Assembly (NCBI GenBank): GCA_946611235.1
Contig: CAMODE010000036.1
Location: 1 to 43,037 of the forward strand
From: an uncultured Caryophanales bacterium
Lineage (GTDB): Bacteria; Bacillota_I; Bacilli_A; RF39; UBA660
Reading direction: 5' to 3'
Length of the DNA stretch: 43,037 bases
Both the position numbers and the translations under genes were made by a program. Shown piece by piece: positions 29,237-39,045 of this stretch; position 1 is the first letter of the stretch; each line of letters opens with the position of its first letter. Under the pieces are notes generated by a model, which did not search any database, had not been told where the DNA came from, and saw nothing but the letters and a program-made list of their open reading frames with translations.

Positions 29237-30040
29237 TTATTTTAAATATCTAATTTTTATATTATTATCAAATTCTCCTTCAAAGAAAATTGCTTTTATT
29301 TCCTTTGTATCATAAACAAGTACTAAGCTTCCTCTTTCAATATACATTTTAATTATATTATCAAAATCAGTAACTATTCTACTTATATATTCATTTTTCT
29401 TTCTTTCAATATCTTTTTTGGTAAATGATATATTAGTATTTTTATCTATTACAATTTCATTATCATCTATTAGAATATCGTCATTAAATATTTTTTCACA
29501 AATATACTCTTTAGTATAATTATATTTATTTAACAAGTCATCAGTAGTAAGTACTTTCATTGTTTTTAAATCAATATTAAATGTTATGATATAATTTCTC
29601 ATATTATCATTATAAATATTCTCATCAAAGACAAATTCTATTTCGTAGTAGACTGATAAGATAGTATCATTTACTATTGTCTTAATCTTACTATTTACTG
29701 TATTTAAATTAGTATGTTCTACTTTTTCTATTTCATTATAATATCTTTTAATATAATTAATTATTTCTTCTTCTTCCTTAACAAAATCCTTAGTTAGATT
29801 TTCATCAATATTTTTAAATATAACTTTATCGACATTCGAAGTACCAAATACATCACTATAACTATCTAAAGTAACTGAAGATACCGTTATATAATCATTT
29901 ACTTCATAATCTATATAAGTATTCTTTTCTTTAACTTCTTTATATCCTTGATACTCAAACAATTTATATAAAAATACTCCCATTAATATTAAAAATAGTC
30001 CACCACATAATACTAAAATCTTTGCTTTTTTATCACTCAT
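29237..30040 (-). CDS. Membrane-anchored hypothetical protein
   Basis: N-terminal TM segment, extracellular beta-rich region; possibly DUF3298/RsiV-like but not certain. Confidence 0.6.
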   Translation of the reverse strand: MSDKKAKILVLCGGLFLILMGVFLYKLFEYQGYKEVKEKNTYIDYEVNDYITVSSVTLDSYSDVFGTSNVDKVIFKNIDENLTKDFVKEEEEIINYIKRYYNEIEKVEHTNLNTVNSKIKTIVNDTILSVYYEIEFVFDENIYNDNMRNYIITFNIDLKTMKVLTTDDLLNKYNYTKEYICEKIFNDDILIDDNEIVIDKNTNISFTKKDIERKKNEYISRIVTDFDNIIKMYIERGSLVLVYDTKEIKAIFFEGEFDNNIKIRYLK

Positions 30041-30090
30041 AATAACCTCTTTTCTAAATATATTATAGTATAAAATTACTTAATTGTAAA

Positions 30091-30258
30091 GAACAAAACT
30101 GAATTAAAATTCAGGCCATCACCTCACGGTGATGTGATTTCTCCTTCTAAGACCAAGTATTCTTGCTTCTCCAGAGACTTAAAATCCGATAGTCGCTACC
30201 GTACTCTATACTAACTTAAGAGAAATTTTGTTCCTCCTAGATTTTTATTTTTTCTATC
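30091..30258 (-). ncRNA. Putative omega-RNA / IS605-type right-end RNA of TnpB
   Basis: Directly downstream of tnpB; hairpin CATCACC-GTGA-GGTGATG (30117-30134), hairpin CTGAATTTTAATTCAG (30099-30114), and complementary GAACAAAA/TTTTGTTC ends. Confidence 0.55.
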
Positions 30259-31431
30259 TTAATTAAATACTTCTTTCATATATAACTTTAGTCCTTCAAA
30301 CATGATATTTATACTTGCATTAAAATCTCTATCTAAAGTATTATTACATTTATTACACTTATATGTTCTTTCACTTAGATTTTTATATTTTTTATCAACA
30401 TTTTCGCATACACTACATGTTTGGCTACTTGGATAATAGGTACTTATTTGATAAAAATATTTACCTTTTAATTGGGATTTATAATTAAGTTGTCTTAGTA
30501 TTTCACTAAATGATGCATCTGTAATTTCTTTAGATAAATCTTTCTTCATTATCATACTTTTAGTATTTAATCCTTCTGTACTTATAACATCATAATTATC
30601 AGTTATTTCTTTAGTTATTTTATGTAGATAGTATTTTCTAGCATTAGATAATTTTATATATAATATATTTAGTTTTTCTTTGCATTTATAGTAATTTTTA
30701 CTTCCTTTTTCTTTTCTAGATAATTCTCTTTGTAATCTCTTTATTCTTTTTTCATACTTTTCTATATATTTATTATTATCATAGATACTTCCATCTGATA
30801 AAGTAATTAGTTTCTTTATTCCTAGATCTATTCCTACCACTTCTCTTACTTCTTTTTTAGTTATGTCTGGTACTTCTACCATAACGCTAACATAGTATTT
30901 ATTATTTCTTTCTCTTGAGATAGTAGCATTTATTATTCTGCCATTTATTTTATCTAAATTACGATATCCTCTTATTTCTACTTCTTTTAGTTTAGGTAGT
31001 TTTATTACTCTTTTATTTAAATCTACCTCGATATTACAATAATTTTTATCTTTATATTTTCCATATATAGCACTAGTCATATAACTATTCTTATCATATT
31101 TACTTTTATATTTAGGATATCCAAAGTTATTATTAAAGTGTCTCTTTAGATTATCATCTAAATGAAATATTGCCTTTCTAATTATAATAGAATCTACTTC
31201 TTGTAAGAAAGGTTTTTCATATTTTAAATTATTTGTATAATCTTTAATATTAGTATAAGGAGTTTTATAACCAGCTTCTTTATTACGTGATAAATAGTAA
31301 TTATATACAAATCTACTACAGCCAAAAGTTTTATTAATTAATTCTCTTTGATTATCATTTGGATATAATTTAAATTTATACGCTTTGTACATAACCATCA
31401 CCCTCTCATACTTACAAAAAAAGTATATCAA
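30259..31431 (-). CDS. tnpB: TnpB (IS200/IS605 OrfB family) RNA-guided nuclease
   Basis: N-terminal 'YKAYKFKLYPNDNQRELINKTFGCSRFVYNYYL', RuvC motifs 'GIDLGIKKL', 'ISTEGLNTKSM', 'DRDFNASINI', and Zn ribbon CSVC...CNKC. Confidence 0.95.
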   Translation of the reverse strand: MIYFFCKYERVMVMYKAYKFKLYPNDNQRELINKTFGCSRFVYNYYLSRNKEAGYKTPYTNIKDYTNNLKYEKPFLQEVDSIIIRKAIFHLDDNLKRHFNNNFGYPKYKSKYDKNSYMTSAIYGKYKDKNYCNIEVDLNKRVIKLPKLKEVEIRGYRNLDKINGRIINATISRERNNKYYVSVMVEVPDITKKEVREVVGIDLGIKKLITLSDGSIYDNNKYIEKYEKRIKRLQRELSRKEKGSKNYYKCKEKLNILYIKLSNARKYYLHKITKEITDNYDVISTEGLNTKSMIMKKDLSKEITDASFSEILRQLNYKSQLKGKYFYQISTYYPSSQTCSVCENVDKKYKNLSERTYKCNKCNNTLDRDFNASINIMFEGLKLYMKEVFN

Positions 31432-31559
31432 ATTCTACTAAAATAGTCAATATGTTTGATACAAATGTTCGCGAAATTTATCGTATTTATAAAAGCACTT
31501 TCCTTATAAATAAAAAGAATTCTTTTAAAAGAAAAAAAAGAAAAATAATTTTTTTCTTT

Positions 31560-32138
31560 TTAAATTCCCTTTTCATCAGGTGAAGCAATAATTAAATTAG
31601 ATGGTTGTTTCGGACTAGCATCAAATGAAATCTCAACATTTCTTATAACTTCTTCATCAAAATTATCCCAAGCAGTAACCTTTACTAATAGCAAAACAGA
31701 TTCTCCTGCTTTTAATGTCGACTTATTTCCCTCAAGGGTAGCAGTTATACTAAAATCCGAATTATTTATATCCTTAAATTGATTACCATCATTGTCCGAA
31801 ACAGATACAGATATGTTATTAATAACCGCATATAAATAAGAACTCATATTAGTAATTGTATATTCAATAACCACATAATCACCTGCATACTGCAAATCAG
31901 TGATTTCAAAATTTGCTTTTGTAGGATCTTGAAGATCAATACCTGCAGTAACAGTAGCATTTCCTTCTTTATTTCCTTCTTTAGCATCTGTAAATCTAAC
32001 ATCAAAGTCCGCAACTTTAGATTTAGCAGTACCACTAATAGATAAACTAACGCCACTAACAGAGGCATAAACAACTCCAATAGATAATCCTAATAAAATA
32101 ACTACCAAAAACCCAACTACACTTTTGCTTTTTTTCAT
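31560..32138 (-). CDS. TasA/CalY (camelysin)-like secreted protein with SipW-type signal
   Basis: 'MKKSKSVVGFLVVILLGLSIGVVYASVSGVSLSISGTAKSKVADFDVRFTDAK' resembles SipW-dependent signal proteins. Confidence 0.65.
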   Translation of the reverse strand: MKKSKSVVGFLVVILLGLSIGVVYASVSGVSLSISGTAKSKVADFDVRFTDAKEGNKEGNATVTAGIDLQDPTKANFEITDLQYAGDYVVIEYTITNMSSYLYAVINNISVSVSDNDGNQFKDINNSDFSITATLEGNKSTLKAGESVLLLVKVTAWDNFDEEVIRNVEISFDASPKQPSNLIIASPDEKGI

Positions 32139-32242
32139 AAACTCTTGCTCCCTTCAATCATAAATAATGTTATCATATTTTATTTTTAAAGTAAATAAGT
32201 TTACAAATATTTTAAATGAGTTTACACATTAAGTGTAAAGGA

Positions 32243-32270
32243 AAAAAATCTTTAGAAATCTAAAGATTTA
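32243..32270 (-). terminator. Rho-independent terminator of the coiled-coil/DUF1292-like operon
   Basis: Minus strand AATCTTTAGATTTCTAAAGATTTTTTT, just past the stop at 32268. Confidence 0.85.
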
Positions 32271-32510
32271 TATATTATTTACAAACATAGGGAGTATTTC
32301 TTTAAGTTTATCTTCTCCTGTCACCTCAGAAATAATCTTAATATTGTCATTTTCTTCTACTGTTACAAGCTTAAAATTATTCTCTATATCAGTTTCCATA
32401 GTATTTATCTTTGCAATATAATAATATTCAATATTATTATATAATACTTTATCTAAAACTAAATATTTTTCTCCATTACCCAAAGTAACAACTTTATCTA
32501 CATTTAGCAT
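32268..32510 (-). CDS. DUF1292-like small protein
   Basis: 'VVTLGNGEKYLVLDKVLYNNIEYYYIAKIN' pattern. Confidence 0.5.
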   Translation of the reverse strand: MLNVDKVVTLGNGEKYLVLDKVLYNNIEYYYIAKINTMETDIENNFKLVTVEENDNIKIISEVTGEDKLKEILPMFVNNI

Positions 32511-32524
32511 TTTATCTATCCCCT

Positions 32525-34129
32525 TTAATTACTAGTCTCTGGAAAGCCCAAATTATCTTCACTATTATTTAAATTATCATTAATTACAGGAATATTAATA
32601 TTCGGAAAATCACTAGTTTCTATCTTAGAATCAGATACAGGTATCCAAAAAGAATTACTATTTTCTCCATTATTATTATCTAATCTAGGTATTAGTTCAT
32701 CTAAATTGTTATCTGCAACTTCACTATTTATTTCTTCATTATTATTTTCAAAAGAATTAGCACCTTCTACTGGAAGTTCACGATTTTCTTCTTTTTCTTC
32801 CGAAATAGTATTTAATTCACTTAAATCATTATTATTATCAGTAATTAAATCAAAATTGTAATCACTACTCATCGTTTCAGTGTTTAATTTTTTATTAACT
32901 TTGTCTCTTACACTTGCACCTTTTAATTTAGCAAGACCAACATTTAAAGTAGGTGGATAATCGTTAATAGCTACTATTTCATATGGATTATATTCTCTAT
33001 TAACTATTTTATCTTCATTTTTTTCAAGAATATCAAGTGAATTAATTGATACATCAGTTTCTTTTTCATCATACTTATCAACTAAATTATATTCACTAAG
33101 TATAGCAAGTATTTCAGGTTCCTTAGTAATTTCTTCAAGTTCTTTTAATCTTTCTTCTTTAAAATCAATTCTACTTGTATAATTAGCTATATTATCAAGA
33201 ATTTCTTTCTCGTTATTAAGTATTTTACCTTGTTCTAACATTACACTTTCAAAAGGAAGAAGGATATCACTTTCAACATTAATGCTCTTTCTTTCTTCAA
33301 ACAAATTATTGATAACATCTCTCTTTTCAAGAATATCTTTAAATTCATCTTCAAAATTAATAACAAGTTTATATATCTTAAGAATAATTTCTCTATCCTT
33401 CCATAAAGAATAACTTTTACTAGCCTCTTCAATATAAGACTCATATTCATCATCCATACCACTAGATAATAAACTATTCACACTTTCTTTAGTAATATCT
33501 AGTGTTTCTTTTGTATCTTTAGCTTTCTTACTAACTTCACTTAAAATATCAATAATATTTTCTTCTTCAATACTACTATAATATTCATCAGAACTTACAC
33601 TAGTAACAAAGGAAGAATAAAGCTCATCTTCTAATATTTTATTTTTTTCTAAATATTCATCTCTCTTTTTTTCTTCTTCATTAAGTTTTTCTACAAGATT
33701 TTCTTTATTCTCTTTTATATCTTCAATTTCTTTTGTTGTATCTAAGTATTTAGTAATATATTTAAGTCTTTCTTTCTTGTTATTAAGCTCCGATTCCGAT
33801 ACAATAAGTTGAAGATTCTTAATATATTTACCCGTAGTTCGATGAAAATCACCTGCTAGTGAACTTCTTTTTTCTAATCTATCTTCAAGCAAATTAATTA
33901 ATTTTTCAAGTCTTTCTCTTTCTTTTTCCAAAGTTTCTTTAGGTGAAATAAGATCCTTTAATTCTTTTTGAAACTCTTCATTATAATAAGCATCAATCTT
34001 TTGAGCATATTTTTCATAGTTATCTACTACTTCTTCCGAAGTACCTTCGCCTTTTGCATTATCAAGTTTAATTCTCATTTCAAATATTTTACATAAATTT
34101 TGAAATGTTTTTATAGAGTTTCCTTCCAT
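32525..34129 (-). CDS. Large coiled-coil protein with acidic, Asn-rich C-terminal tail (paralogue B)
   Basis: Long heptad-rich Glu/Lys/Leu sequence; overlaps the upstream paralogue by 19 nt. Confidence 0.75.
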   Translation of the reverse strand: MEGNSIKTFQNLCKIFEMRIKLDNAKGEGTSEEVVDNYEKYAQKIDAYYNEEFQKELKDLISPKETLEKERERLEKLINLLEDRLEKRSSLAGDFHRTTGKYIKNLQLIVSESELNNKKERLKYITKYLDTTKEIEDIKENKENLVEKLNEEEKKRDEYLEKNKILEDELYSSFVTSVSSDEYYSSIEEENIIDILSEVSKKAKDTKETLDITKESVNSLLSSGMDDEYESYIEEASKSYSLWKDREIILKIYKLVINFEDEFKDILEKRDVINNLFEERKSINVESDILLPFESVMLEQGKILNNEKEILDNIANYTSRIDFKEERLKELEEITKEPEILAILSEYNLVDKYDEKETDVSINSLDILEKNEDKIVNREYNPYEIVAINDYPPTLNVGLAKLKGASVRDKVNKKLNTETMSSDYNFDLITDNNNDLSELNTISEEKEENRELPVEGANSFENNNEEINSEVADNNLDELIPRLDNNNGENSNSFWIPVSDSKIETSDFPNINIPVINDNLNNSEDNLGFPETSN

Positions 34130-35739
34130 AGTATCTCACCTTCTTCTTTATTCTTTTTAGGAAGTTTTTCTTCTTCTATTAATTCTGGTTTTAAATTATT
34201 ATTCTCAATAACTGGAATATCATCAAAATCATTTATATCAAATTTAACTTCCTCTTTAGCCTCTTCCTTTTTATCCTTAATATCTATATCATCAAAACTA
34301 ATTGATAAATCTACTGGATTAGAACTTTCAACAAATAAATCTTTTGTTTTATCATCATTCCAAAAATCATTATCAACTTCTACTTCTTCGGTCATTTCTT
34401 CTAAAATACTTTTTTCCTCAGGCTCTATATTAGGTTTAACCTCATCTTTCTTAGGAAAAATATCATCTATAGTCATATTTTTAAATGGATTAGTATATTC
34501 TTCTTTTTTAGTGCCAATAACAGTATTATCTTGAAGTTCTTTAACCTTACTTAATCTTTCATGTTGTTCTTTCATTCTTGCTTCTTCAATTAGTTTTTGT
34601 CTTCTTCTTCTTGAAGCTTCTAATTTTTGTTCTTCAAGTAGTCTTGCCTGTTTTTCTTGATATTCTTTTTTCTTAGCAAGTTTAATCTGCTCTTCTCTAA
34701 TTCTATTCTCATTCTTAACAAGTTCATCTAAAACAACTTTAAATTCTTTTGAAGTATTCTCATCTTCTAATACTGTCATTCTCTCTCTCTTAATAAGTCT
34801 TTCGCTCTTTAAACTCTCATAAGTATCAATATCTTGTTTTTGTAATCTAATTGTATTAAGTTCTTTAGATAATTCTTCATTAATTTCTCGATATAAATCA
34901 CTTTCTGGTATTTCCTTTAAGATACTATCTATTTCTTCTCTCTTACGAAGTAGTGAATCATAGTCTTCAGTTTTCTTATCATATATTTTCATTAATTTTA
35001 AAGCATATAACTCTTCATGATATTTATTATATTCTAAAGTAACTTCCGATAAAATATTGTCACATTCAAGTATCATATAAGTATTATTAATATCTTTAGC
35101 ACTCTTTAAGTTTTCTCTTGCCATATCAAGTGCATATTTCAAAGTAGTATGTTTTTCTTCAATATCTTTTTCATTAGAAGTAAGTCCATATAAATTAAGT
35201 TTTTCAAAAGCTTTATTAACTAAATCTTCTAATTTATTTTCTAATATATCATCTAGTCTAGTATTAGCCTTTACATTACGAGAAGCTTCACTAATCTTAA
35301 TATCAAGTGATTTCATCTCATTCATAATCTTTTCTTGTTCTTCTTTATTTTTCTCATATGTTTCTATAATATCTAATCTTCTCTTAAATATTGTAAGTTT
35401 ATCTTCCCCTAAAAAAGTTGTAAGTTCTACTAGTGAACCAGTTATCTTTTTGTGCTCACTCTTTCTCTCATCCAAATATTTTCTTCTTTCTTCAATAATA
35501 CTAATTAATCTTCTAAGTCTAGTTTTTTCTTCTTCAAATGATGCAGCTTCTTCGCCAAGTACATGCATATATTCTTCTTCATACTCTGTATTCGTCTCTA
35601 ATAAAATTTGTTTCTCAATCTTATCCAATTGATCACATATTCTTTCTCTTGTACTTTCATCTTTTGCTAAGTCTAGACTACTTAGAAACATATCATATTG
35701 TTTTAATCTTCTAACTACTTCTCTATTAGTATAGTTCAC
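34111..35739 (-). CDS. Large coiled-coil protein (paralogue A), GTG start
   Basis: Heptad-rich protein; GTG start at 35739 with GAGGTGG RBS. Confidence 0.75.
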   Translation of the reverse strand: MNYTNREVVRRLKQYDMFLSSLDLAKDESTRERICDQLDKIEKQILLETNTEYEEEYMHVLGEEAASFEEEKTRLRRLISIIEERRKYLDERKSEHKKITGSLVELTTFLGEDKLTIFKRRLDIIETYEKNKEEQEKIMNEMKSLDIKISEASRNVKANTRLDDILENKLEDLVNKAFEKLNLYGLTSNEKDIEEKHTTLKYALDMARENLKSAKDINNTYMILECDNILSEVTLEYNKYHEELYALKLMKIYDKKTEDYDSLLRKREEIDSILKEIPESDLYREINEELSKELNTIRLQKQDIDTYESLKSERLIKRERMTVLEDENTSKEFKVVLDELVKNENRIREEQIKLAKKKEYQEKQARLLEEQKLEASRRRRQKLIEEARMKEQHERLSKVKELQDNTVIGTKKEEYTNPFKNMTIDDIFPKKDEVKPNIEPEEKSILEEMTEEVEVDNDFWNDDKTKDLFVESSNPVDLSISFDDIDIKDKKEEAKEEVKFDINDFDDIPVIENNNLKPELIEEEKLPKKNKEEGEILWKETL

Positions 35740-35759
35740 ACTAAACCACCTCTAGTATA

Positions 35760-35788
35760 ATTATAAATTTTTTGTCTCCTTTTGTCAA
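35760..35788 (-). promoter_or_regulatory. Consensus promoter of the coiled-coil operon
   Basis: Minus strand TTGACA (35788-35783), N17, TATAAT (35765-35760). Confidence 0.75.
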
Positions 35789-35798
35789 TTACTATTTC

Positions 35799-36908
35799 TT
35801 ATTTTCTTTTAATAAACCCCGATATAAATATTAGTATAATTAAAATATACATTATAATTCTAATATCATTAATAATAATAAATATCAAACTAAGAATACT
35901 ACTAGTTAAACAAAAAATTATCTCACTTTCTATTAAATAACCTTTTACATTAGTACTATCTATATCATATAAATTCTCTGTAACTACAATATCATATACC
36001 TTTAGAAGTAGTCCTTCTAAAAATACTATAATAAGCATTATATATTTACTAAATATATTGAGTTTTAATATCAATAATATACATAATAATATATTAAAAT
36101 ATTTAAAGTATTTATTATCATCTACTTTTCTGACAAAGAAATAAGTAAATATACAAGAAGACAACCCTATTATAGAAGAAGTAATACCTACATATTTAAT
36201 ACTATTATTAATAAATAAAAAAATATATAATGGTTCTATTGATAAGAATATACTCTTACCTTGTTCTAAGATATAAAATATCTTCTTATTTATATTTATT
36301 TTATCAAATTTAATATTACTTTCTTCCTCTCCAATATCCATTTTAAGTATTGGAATAATACTAATAAAAGACACAATAATAACCATAATCGAAAGAAATA
36401 AAGTACTCTTGCTTTCTATATAACCTGATACTAAAGAAGATATAATAATAGCCATATTTGTATAAATAATAATATTACCAATATTATTCTTCTTTTTTTT
36501 ACTTAAAGACTTAATAGCAAGATAATGTCTAATACTATGATAACTATATGTTCCTATACTATATATAATACTAAAGATAATTAAATTAAATATACTCATA
36601 TTCATAATACTCATATAATAAAAACTAATACTAAATAATATACTAGATATAATTAAAAGATATTTAATATTAATTTTACCTATTAAATAAATAGTTAAAG
36701 TACATATAATACTACCTATAAAATAAAAAATAGAATAAAAAATAAATATATCTTTAATACTATATCCCATTTTATATAAAATAACTGAAGAAAAAACATT
36801 ACCTATATTTCTAGCTAATGTAGATATTAAAATAAAATAATTATATCTTTTAATATTATTCATATCTTCACCATTAATATTATGTATTTTTTTAATTTTA
36901 TGATACAA
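35799..36908 (-). CDS. Multi-pass membrane protein, MFS-transporter-like
   Basis: About 10-12 hydrophobic segments; family assignment weak. Likely internal start MNNIKRYNYF. Confidence 0.6.
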   Translation of the reverse strand: MYHKIKKIHNINGEDMNNIKRYNYFILISTLARNIGNVFSSVILYKMGYSIKDIFIFYSIFYFIGSIICTLTIYLIGKINIKYLLIISSILFSISFYYMSIMNMSIFNLIIFSIIYSIGTYSYHSIRHYLAIKSLSKKKKNNIGNIIIYTNMAIIISSLVSGYIESKSTLFLSIMVIIVSFISIIPILKMDIGEEESNIKFDKININKKIFYILEQGKSIFLSIEPLYIFLFINNSIKYVGITSSIIGLSSCIFTYFFVRKVDDNKYFKYFNILLCILLILKLNIFSKYIMLIIVFLEGLLLKVYDIVVTENLYDIDSTNVKGYLIESEIIFCLTSSILSLIFIIINDIRIIMYILIILIFISGFIKRK

Positions 36909-36918
36909 TATATCCGAG

Positions 36919-37863
36919 GTGTTTATGTTTAAATATAGTCTAGATAATAAAAGATATCATACTCTTAATTATTATTTTAAAAATAAATTTAATTCTAAAG
37001 TATTTAAAGTAAGTTTAAATGCAGGTTTTACTTGTCCTAATATAGATGGAACCAAAGGATACGGTGGATGCATATATTGTTCTAAATTAGGCTCAGGAGA
37101 ACATGGAGGTAATCCGCGTATTGATTTAACTACCCAGTTCTATGAAGTAAAAGAAGTAATTGATAAAAAATGGCCAAATAGTAAGTATATAGCCTACTTT
37201 CAAGCAAGAACTAATACTTATGCTCCTCTTGATATTCTAAAGAAAAAATATGAAGAAGTATTAAAAATAGATAATGTAATTGGATTATTTATTGCAACTA
37301 GATGTGACTCAATAACTGAAGATACTCTAGATTACTTAGAAGAACTAAGTAAAAGGACCTTTCTTACTATTGAACTAGGTCTTCAGTCAATCCATGAATC
37401 AACATCTATTCTAATTAATAGAGGTCATACTCTAAAAGAATTTGATGACATGGTAAAAAAATTAAGAAAAAAGGGTATTAATGTCGTTGTTCATATCATT
37501 AATTCCCTTCCATATGAAACTGAAGAAATGATGTTAGATACCGTAAGGCACTTAAATACTTTAGATATTCAAGGAATTAAGATACATATGTTAAATATAA
37601 CAAAAGATACTCCAATAGAAAGAATGTATTTAGATAATAAGTTTAAATTATTATCTAAAGAAGAATATATCGATATTGTTATAAAACAGTTAGAAATACT
37701 AAATCCCAAAATAGTAGTCCATCGAATAACATCAGATCCTGATAAAGATACTTTAATAGCCCCAGAATGGTTACTAAAAAAATTCTGTGTTCTTAATGAT
37801 ATCGATAAAGAAATGGTAAAAAGAGATACATATCAAGGTAAATATTATAAAGATTCTTTATAG
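36919..37863 (+). CDS. Radical SAM protein, YhcC/TIGR01212-like
   Basis: 'FTCPNIDGTKGYGGCIYCSKLGSGEHGG', 'YFQARTNTYAPLDILKKKYEEVL', 'IGLFIATRCDSI', 'ELGLQSIHESTSILINRGH'. Confidence 0.93.
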   Translation: MFMFKYSLDNKRYHTLNYYFKNKFNSKVFKVSLNAGFTCPNIDGTKGYGGCIYCSKLGSGEHGGNPRIDLTTQFYEVKEVIDKKWPNSKYIAYFQARTNTYAPLDILKKKYEEVLKIDNVIGLFIATRCDSITEDTLDYLEELSKRTFLTIELGLQSIHESTSILINRGHTLKEFDDMVKKLRKKGINVVVHIINSLPYETEEMMLDTVRHLNTLDIQGIKIHMLNITKDTPIERMYLDNKFKLLSKEEYIDIVIKQLEILNPKIVVHRITSDPDKDTLIAPEWLLKKFCVLNDIDKEMVKRDTYQGKYYKDSL

Positions 37864-37888
37864 AAGGATCTTTTTTTCTTTACGCTTC

Positions 37889-37923
37889 GCTAACAGTTTA
37901 TTTGTTTCACAAATAAACATACT
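37889..37923. repeat. Dispersed 35-bp stem-loop repeat, copy 2
   Basis: GCTAACAGTTTATTTGTTTCACAAATAAACATACT; 10-bp stem GTTTATTTGT/ACAAATAAAC. Confidence 0.85.
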
Positions 37924-38082
37924 AGTATTAGATTATTCCTTTATTAATATCTTACACTAATACATATTCTTTAGATTTAATCCTTTTATCACTACAGTAC
38001 TCCATAATAAATTTATTGCTCTTATCACAAAAACAAGTTTATTTTGACTTTTAACACTGTCTAATATTAGTCTAATAGAAAT

Positions 38083-39018
38083 TTAACGTTCTCCTATTTT
38101 TTTAATTATTTCATAAGTTTTTAATATATAAATTTTATCTGATAGCTTATTAAAAAAAATTTGAGAAGTATCAATAGTCTTATTCATACTTATTAATTTT
38201 TGATTTTTTGTAATTAATTCCATATTTTCAATAAGAATTTTTGAAAATCTAGAATCATAATTATTAAATATAAAATTATCAACAGAATTATACATTAGTA
38301 TTTTTGCTGCATTAATAACCCCTATACCATTAATGCCTTTAATATTATCGCTTTTATCTCCAACTAATGATTTAAATAAAACATATTGTTTTGGCAATAT
38401 ACCATATTTTTTAATAACTTCATCTTCAGAAAATAAAATACCCTTTTTTCCCCTAGGAACATATAAAAATATATTATTATCTACCAATTGTATGAAGTCA
38501 GAATCAGTAGAAACTATGATATATTGATTACCCTTATTCCTAAATATTATTGATGCTATATAATCATCAGCTTCATTATTTTCAACTTCTAAATACGAAA
38601 CTTCTAAATATTCTAAAGCTCTTTTTATTAAAGGCAATTGAGAAAATGGATTTTCTTCTTCTGGAACATTTGTATAATCAATTCTATTTTGTTTGTAATT
38701 CAAATCAATTTTCAAGTTGTTATCTTTACTAGTTTGGCTATCAAAAATTACAATCAATGAATACGGTTTAAATTCATCAACAATTTTTTTTAAACTACCA
38801 ATAAATCCAATTAGTCCTCTTATCTCTTTTCCTTTAGTGTTTTTTATAGAAGATGGTATTCCATAAAACATTCTAAACAACAAATTATGGCCATCTATTA
38901 AAACAATTTTCTTCATAAAGTAATCCTTTCTAAACCAAAAGATAGATATGATTAGATCATACCTATCCCTAGGCCCTAGTCCAAAAGACCAATAGTTTAA
39001 ATTATTATAGTAAAACAA
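38083..39018 (-). CDS. Standalone 5'-3' exonuclease (PolI N-terminal domain-like; likely start MKKIVLIDGHN at 38916)
   Basis: 'LIDGHNLLFRMFYGIP', 'VENNEADDYIASII', 'VSTDSDFIQLVD', 'SLVGDKSDNIKGINGIG'; AGAAAGGA RBS before 38916. Confidence 0.92.
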   Translation of the reverse strand: MFYYNNLNYWSFGLGPRDRYDLIISIFWFRKDYFMKKIVLIDGHNLLFRMFYGIPSSIKNTKGKEIRGLIGFIGSLKKIVDEFKPYSLIVIFDSQTSKDNNLKIDLNYKQNRIDYTNVPEEENPFSQLPLIKRALEYLEVSYLEVENNEADDYIASIIFRNKGNQYIIVSTDSDFIQLVDNNIFLYVPRGKKGILFSEDEVIKKYGILPKQYVLFKSLVGDKSDNIKGINGIGVINAAKILMYNSVDNFIFNNYDSRFSKILIENMELITKNQKLISMNKTIDTSQIFFNKLSDKIYILKTYEIIKKIGER

Positions 39019-39045
39019 TATAAAACAAAATATAATTAAAAATCT

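Noticed and set aside
31844-32080. Overlapping minus ORF inside the TasA-like gene
   Set aside because: Alternate frame of a better-supported gene with signal peptide.
34100-34534. Plus-strand Ser-rich ORF antisense to the coiled-coil genes
   Set aside because: Ser/Leu-rich antisense shadow of Glu/Lys-rich coding sequence.
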